Below are positions 61,601 to 64,000 of a DNA stretch of 64,000 bases, piece after piece. Each line of letters opens with the position of its first letter. Within the stretch, counting starts at the first letter, position 1. A program made the position numbers and the translations under genes. The DNA is from CALDOK01 sp964481655 (GTDB taxonomy: Bacteria; Myxococcota_A; UBA796; JAFGLY01), in contig CAYZVO010000008.1 in the NCBI GenBank assembly GCA_964481655.1, positions 1 through 64,000 on the forward strand, read 5' to 3'. The notes beneath the pieces are model-generated. The model saw only the letters and a program-made list of their open reading frames with translations, made no database searches and was not told where the DNA came from.

Positions 61601-62778
61601 GCCGGCTCGTGCTCATCGCGCTCCCTGCTGCCCTCGTGTTGGGTTGCGGCGACACGTCCCGCTACGACATCCAGCCCGAGGCGCCGCCGCCGACATTGCT
61701 CGCCCCCAGCGACGCGGCCGACCTCGACGCGCTGCTCGATCCCATCCGTGACGAGCACGGGCTCCCCGCGCTGGCGGCCGGGGTGGCGCGGGACGGTGAG
61801 CTGATCGCCGTGGGTGCGGTGGGCCTCGATCGCTTCGACACCGAGGCGGCCGCTACGGTGAACGAGCGCTGGCACATCGGCTCCAACGGCAAGGCCATGA
61901 CCGCCACCATGATCGCCCGCCTGGTGCAGCGCGGCGTGCTGTCGTGGGACGACACCGTGGGCGAGGTGCTGGCGGAGCTCGAGCCCCACGCGGACTGGTC
62001 CGCGGTCACCCTCGATCAGCTGCTGACCCACAGCTCGGGGATACCGGTCAACCCCAGCACCCTGTGGATGGTGCGGCTGCTGATGAGCGCCGATGCGCCC
62101 CCCGACGCCCGCCGCAGGATCCTCGGGGTCGTGCTCGCTGAGCCCCCCGTGAACGAACCGGGGACCACCTACCTGTACTCGAACCTGGGCCTCACCACCG
62201 CCGCGGCCATGGCCGAGATCGCCAGCGGCGCCAGCTACGCCCAGCTGATGCAGCAGGAGGTCTTCGAGCCCCTGGGCGTGGTGGACTGGGGCTTCGGGCC
62301 GCCGCCGCCCACCAGCCCCTACGGCCACGTCGGGGATCCGGGCTCGTTCTTCGTGATCGAGTCGGTGCCTGTGGCGGACAACCCCATCGCCCTGGCCCCC
62401 GCTGGCACCATGCACTTCACCCTCGCCAGCTGGGCTCGCTTCGCCAGCGCCCATGTCGACGGCGCCAGGGGAGAGCGCCTGGACTACCTGCCCGCGGAGC
62501 TGTGGGCCGAGCTTCACCGCCCCCGGCTGAACGACTACGCCATGGGCTGGGGCTCCCTCGAGCCCGACTGGCTCGGGGAGCACGCGCTGACCCACTCGGG
62601 CAGCAACTCCATGTGGTACGCCCGGGTGGTGGCGGTGCCCGGGCGGGATCTGGCCTACCTGGCGGCCACCAACTGCGCGGCTGATGCCTGCAAGGCGGCC
62701 ATCAAGGAGACCATTCTTTCCCTCGCCGAGCAGTGGACGGGTGAGCCGGAGCCAGCGGTCGAGCCCGCCGCCGAGTGA
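61597..62778 (+). CDS. Beta-lactamase class C-like serine hydrolase lipoprotein
   Basis: 393 residues; lipobox VLGC (Cys17). The class C/penicillin-binding-protein fold is indicated by SNGK (SxxK nucleophile motif, about residue 90), YSN in TTYLYSNLGLTT (YxN motif) and HSGSNSMWY near the third motif position. Family members include esterases, D-aminopeptidases and peptidoglycan-active enzymes; clinical beta-lactamase activity should not be assumed. It is anchored in the cell envelope. Coupled to the upstream unknown exported protein by a 4-base overlap, suggesting that they act together. Confidence 0.9.
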   Translation: MSRLVLIALPAALVLGCGDTSRYDIQPEAPPPTLLAPSDAADLDALLDPIRDEHGLPALAAGVARDGELIAVGAVGLDRFDTEAAATVNERWHIGSNGKAMTATMIARLVQRGVLSWDDTVGEVLAELEPHADWSAVTLDQLLTHSSGIPVNPSTLWMVRLLMSADAPPDARRRILGVVLAEPPVNEPGTTYLYSNLGLTTAAAMAEIASGASYAQLMQQEVFEPLGVVDWGFGPPPPTSPYGHVGDPGSFFVIESVPVADNPIALAPAGTMHFTLASWARFASAHVDGARGERLDYLPAELWAELHRPRLNDYAMGWGSLEPDWLGEHALTHSGSNSMWYARVVAVPGRDLAYLAATNCAADACKAAIKETILSLAEQWTGEPEPAVEPAAE

Positions 62779-62781
62779 GGC

Positions 62782-63144
62782 TCACTCCGCCTGCGCGGCC
62801 TTCTTCAGGGCCTTGTGGGTGGCCTGCATGATCGTGTTGCTCGAGCTGGTCGCGCCGGTGACCGCGTCCACCACGGTGGACTGCTGCTCGACCATCTGGG
62901 CGGGGAGGTACGCGTCGCAGACGTGGCCTCGCTGGGAGGCGTTGTGCTTGACCAGCTCCACCTCGGTCATGCGGCCGTCCTCGACCTGGACCCGCACCCG
63001 GGCCGAGTTGGGGAAGCTCACGGCGCGGGCTTCGTAGCTGCCGTCGACCAGGCCCTCGACGGGCACCGGCCCACCATGGGGGTGCACGACGCAGGAGGCC
63101 AGCAGCAGGGTGAGGACGATGAGGGGGCGGGTGGTGGCGGGCAT
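62782..63144 (-). CDS. FMN-binding domain lipoprotein, candidate covalent flavoprotein
   Basis: A 120-residue lipoprotein (lipobox LASC, Cys18; ATG 63144 with AGGAG upstream). The single domain matches the FMN-binding family: GSYEARAV near the start and VDAVTGATSSSN near the end, the site where the flavin transferase ApbE attaches FMN to Thr/Ser in NqrC, RnfG and extracytoplasmic electron carriers. No ApbE gene is visible in the window. It likely shuttles electrons in the periplasm. Convergent with the hydrolase gene, three bases apart. Confidence 0.85.
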   Translation of the reverse strand: MPATTRPLIVLTLLLASCVVHPHGGPVPVEGLVDGSYEARAVSFPNSARVRVQVEDGRMTEVELVKHNASQRGHVCDAYLPAQMVEQQSTVVDAVTGATSSSNTIMQATHKALKKAAQAE

Positions 63145-63282
63145 GGTGGCTCCTGGCGAGTGCCGGCCACCCTACACCGGAAACTCGTGGGCCATGCACT
63201 TCAGTGTGGGTCAACCGTCGGCTCTGTGACCGCTGGTGGCGAAAACCGGCGTTGCACCGTCTTGGCGCGGGGCTCTGCGAGC

Positions 63283-63298
63283 TGGCACGCGGCTTGCG
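63283..63298 (+). promoter_or_regulatory. Sigma-54 promoter
   Basis: TGGCACG-CGGC-TTGC matches the sigma-54 consensus TGGCACG-N4-TTGC exactly, with the required GG-N10-GC spacing (GG 63284-63285, GC 63296-63297). The expected start site is near 63309, 26 bases before the ATG at 63335. Transcription would need an enhancer-binding activator, which is not in the window. Confidence 0.8.
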
Positions 63299-63334
63299 CA
63301 CTGTCTGGGCACACTACGCGCCTCGGAGCCCGAC

Positions 63335-64000
63335 ATGACCCGCACCCTCATCACCGTCCTCGCCCTCGCCCTTCCCACCACCGCCTTCGGCGCCGATCGC
63401 GTGGCCGAGGACTACCTCGGCTCGACCGTGGCCGGCACGGCTGCCTACGAGATCTCGCCCGTGGACGTCGCGGGTGAATTGCTGCACGACGGCGGGCTGG
63501 CCCTCGAGCTGGACATCCCGCTGCGCGCCCCCCGGGGCTTTTCCAGCGGCGACGGCTGGGACGCCAGCGCCACCCTGGTCGCCACGGCCGCGCTCGGCTT
63601 CGAGCTCGACACCCTGGCCGTGCTGCAGGGTGAGGCCTGGGCCACGGGTGACGCCCTCGACCTCGACGCCGCCGTCAGCGAGGCGGGTGACGCCATCACC
63701 ACCCTCGAGACCAGCGTCACCGCGAGCTGGGCGCTGGGCAGCGCCGGTGACTCCGTTCCCGGCGTGGTGGATGTGCTCGTGCTGCCCGCCGCCGATGTGG
63801 AGACCGTGGATGCGCCGAGCCCCGACCAGCCCTGGTTGACCCAGTGGCTCGAGAGCTACCCCGAGGACCTGATCGCCACCCACGTGGCGGAGCAGGACGG
63901 CACCGCGGTGGTGGTGATGGCCTCGGACACCGCGGCGCTGCTGCTGGCGTTGGTGGTGGACGCGGATCGGATCGAGTGGGAGGCGGACGCCCTCGACGGC
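63335..64000 (+). CDS. Secreted protein of unknown function, 3' part outside window
   Basis: From ATG 63335 (CGGAG upstream) the frame is open to the window end, giving 222 residues. The signal peptide (LITVLALALPTTAFG) predicts periplasmic or secreted location. The visible part is Ala/Asp/Val-rich with alternating strands (LALELDIPLRAP, ATLVATAALGFELDTLAVL, ITTLETSVTASWALG) and a hydrophobic stretch TAALLLALVVDAD close to the edge. I recognise no family. It sits behind a consensus sigma-54 promoter, so it is probably induced under a specific signal. Confidence 0.7.
   Translation, partial: MTRTLITVLALALPTTAFGADRVAEDYLGSTVAGTAAYEISPVDVAGELLHDGGLALELDIPLRAPRGFSSGDGWDASATLVATAALGFELDTLAVLQGEAWATGDALDLDAAVSEAGDAITTLETSVTASWALGSAGDSVPGVVDVLVLPAADVETVDAPSPDQPWLTQWLESYPEDLIATHVAEQDGTAVVVMASDTAALLLALVVDADRIEWEADALDG

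Noticed and set aside
61597..62778. Antibiotic-resistance beta-lactamase
   Set aside because: The motifs fit the broad class C-like serine hydrolase family; the lipoprotein form and context do not indicate a resistance enzyme.

Overview
The window is very GC-rich, densely packed DNA from a bacterium that looks like a member of the Myxococcota or a related deltaproteobacterial lineage. The signs are: lipoproteins with Asp/Thr/Ala/Ser-repeat linkers, MopE-type Asp/Cys metal-binding modules combined with FG-GAP repeats, CGDDGCGG EGF-like modules, a Ser/Thr kinase fused to WD40 repeats, and many histidine kinases. Start sites are often preceded by GGAG, and many neighbours overlap by 4 bases (ATGA or GTGA). 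I see no tRNA, rRNA or CRISPR array. No gene-free stretch exceeds 300 bases except the repeat-filled interior of one damaged cupin gene.

Layout. 1-9.7 kb: surface lipoproteins (three share one N-terminal module), a Tat-type lipoprotein and a CotH/lamin-tail protein. 9.8-16.6 kb: a HAD phosphatase, then an envelope operon of two outer-membrane barrels, an unknown protein, an ECF sigma factor, a FecR-like anti-sigma factor and an OmpA protein with thrombospondin type 3 repeats. 16.5-20.8 kb, minus strand: two tandem membrane proteins that join a Cache-like sensor domain to a pentameric ligand-gated ion channel (pLGIC); the upstream copy carries a one-base frameshift in a run of eight C. 21-33.8 kb: a WD40 kinase, an FG-GAP lipoprotein, a membrane-fused spermidine-synthase-like protein, a sodium:amino-acid symporter, a HerA-like ATPase and an AraC/GyrI regulator. 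33.8-41 kb: lipoproteins, a membrane protein, a STAND/TPR regulator and a thermonuclease-like lipoprotein. 41.1-45.8 kb: a four-gene operon of [NiFe] hydrogenase small and large subunits, maturation protease and a soluble hybrid histidine kinase, a likely H2-responsive signalling unit.

45.8-64 kb: HEAT-repeat protein, short-chain dehydrogenase, an exported PrxQ/BCP-type peroxiredoxin whose peroxidatic Cys codon is an in-frame TGA followed by a SECIS-like hairpin (a selenoprotein), glyoxalase II, metallophosphoesterase, several two-component genes (one interrupted by an in-frame TAG), amidohydrolase, M14 carboxypeptidase, a YchJ-like SEC-C protein, a cupin gene disrupted by a 52-bp tandem repeat, a beta-lactamase-fold hydrolase, an FMN-binding lipoprotein and a truncated secreted protein behind a strong sigma-54 promoter.

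The most unusual items are the Cache-pLGIC pair, the selenoprotein peroxiredoxin and the hydrogenase-kinase operon. Genes at both ends (1-972 minus, 63335-64000 plus) run off the window.
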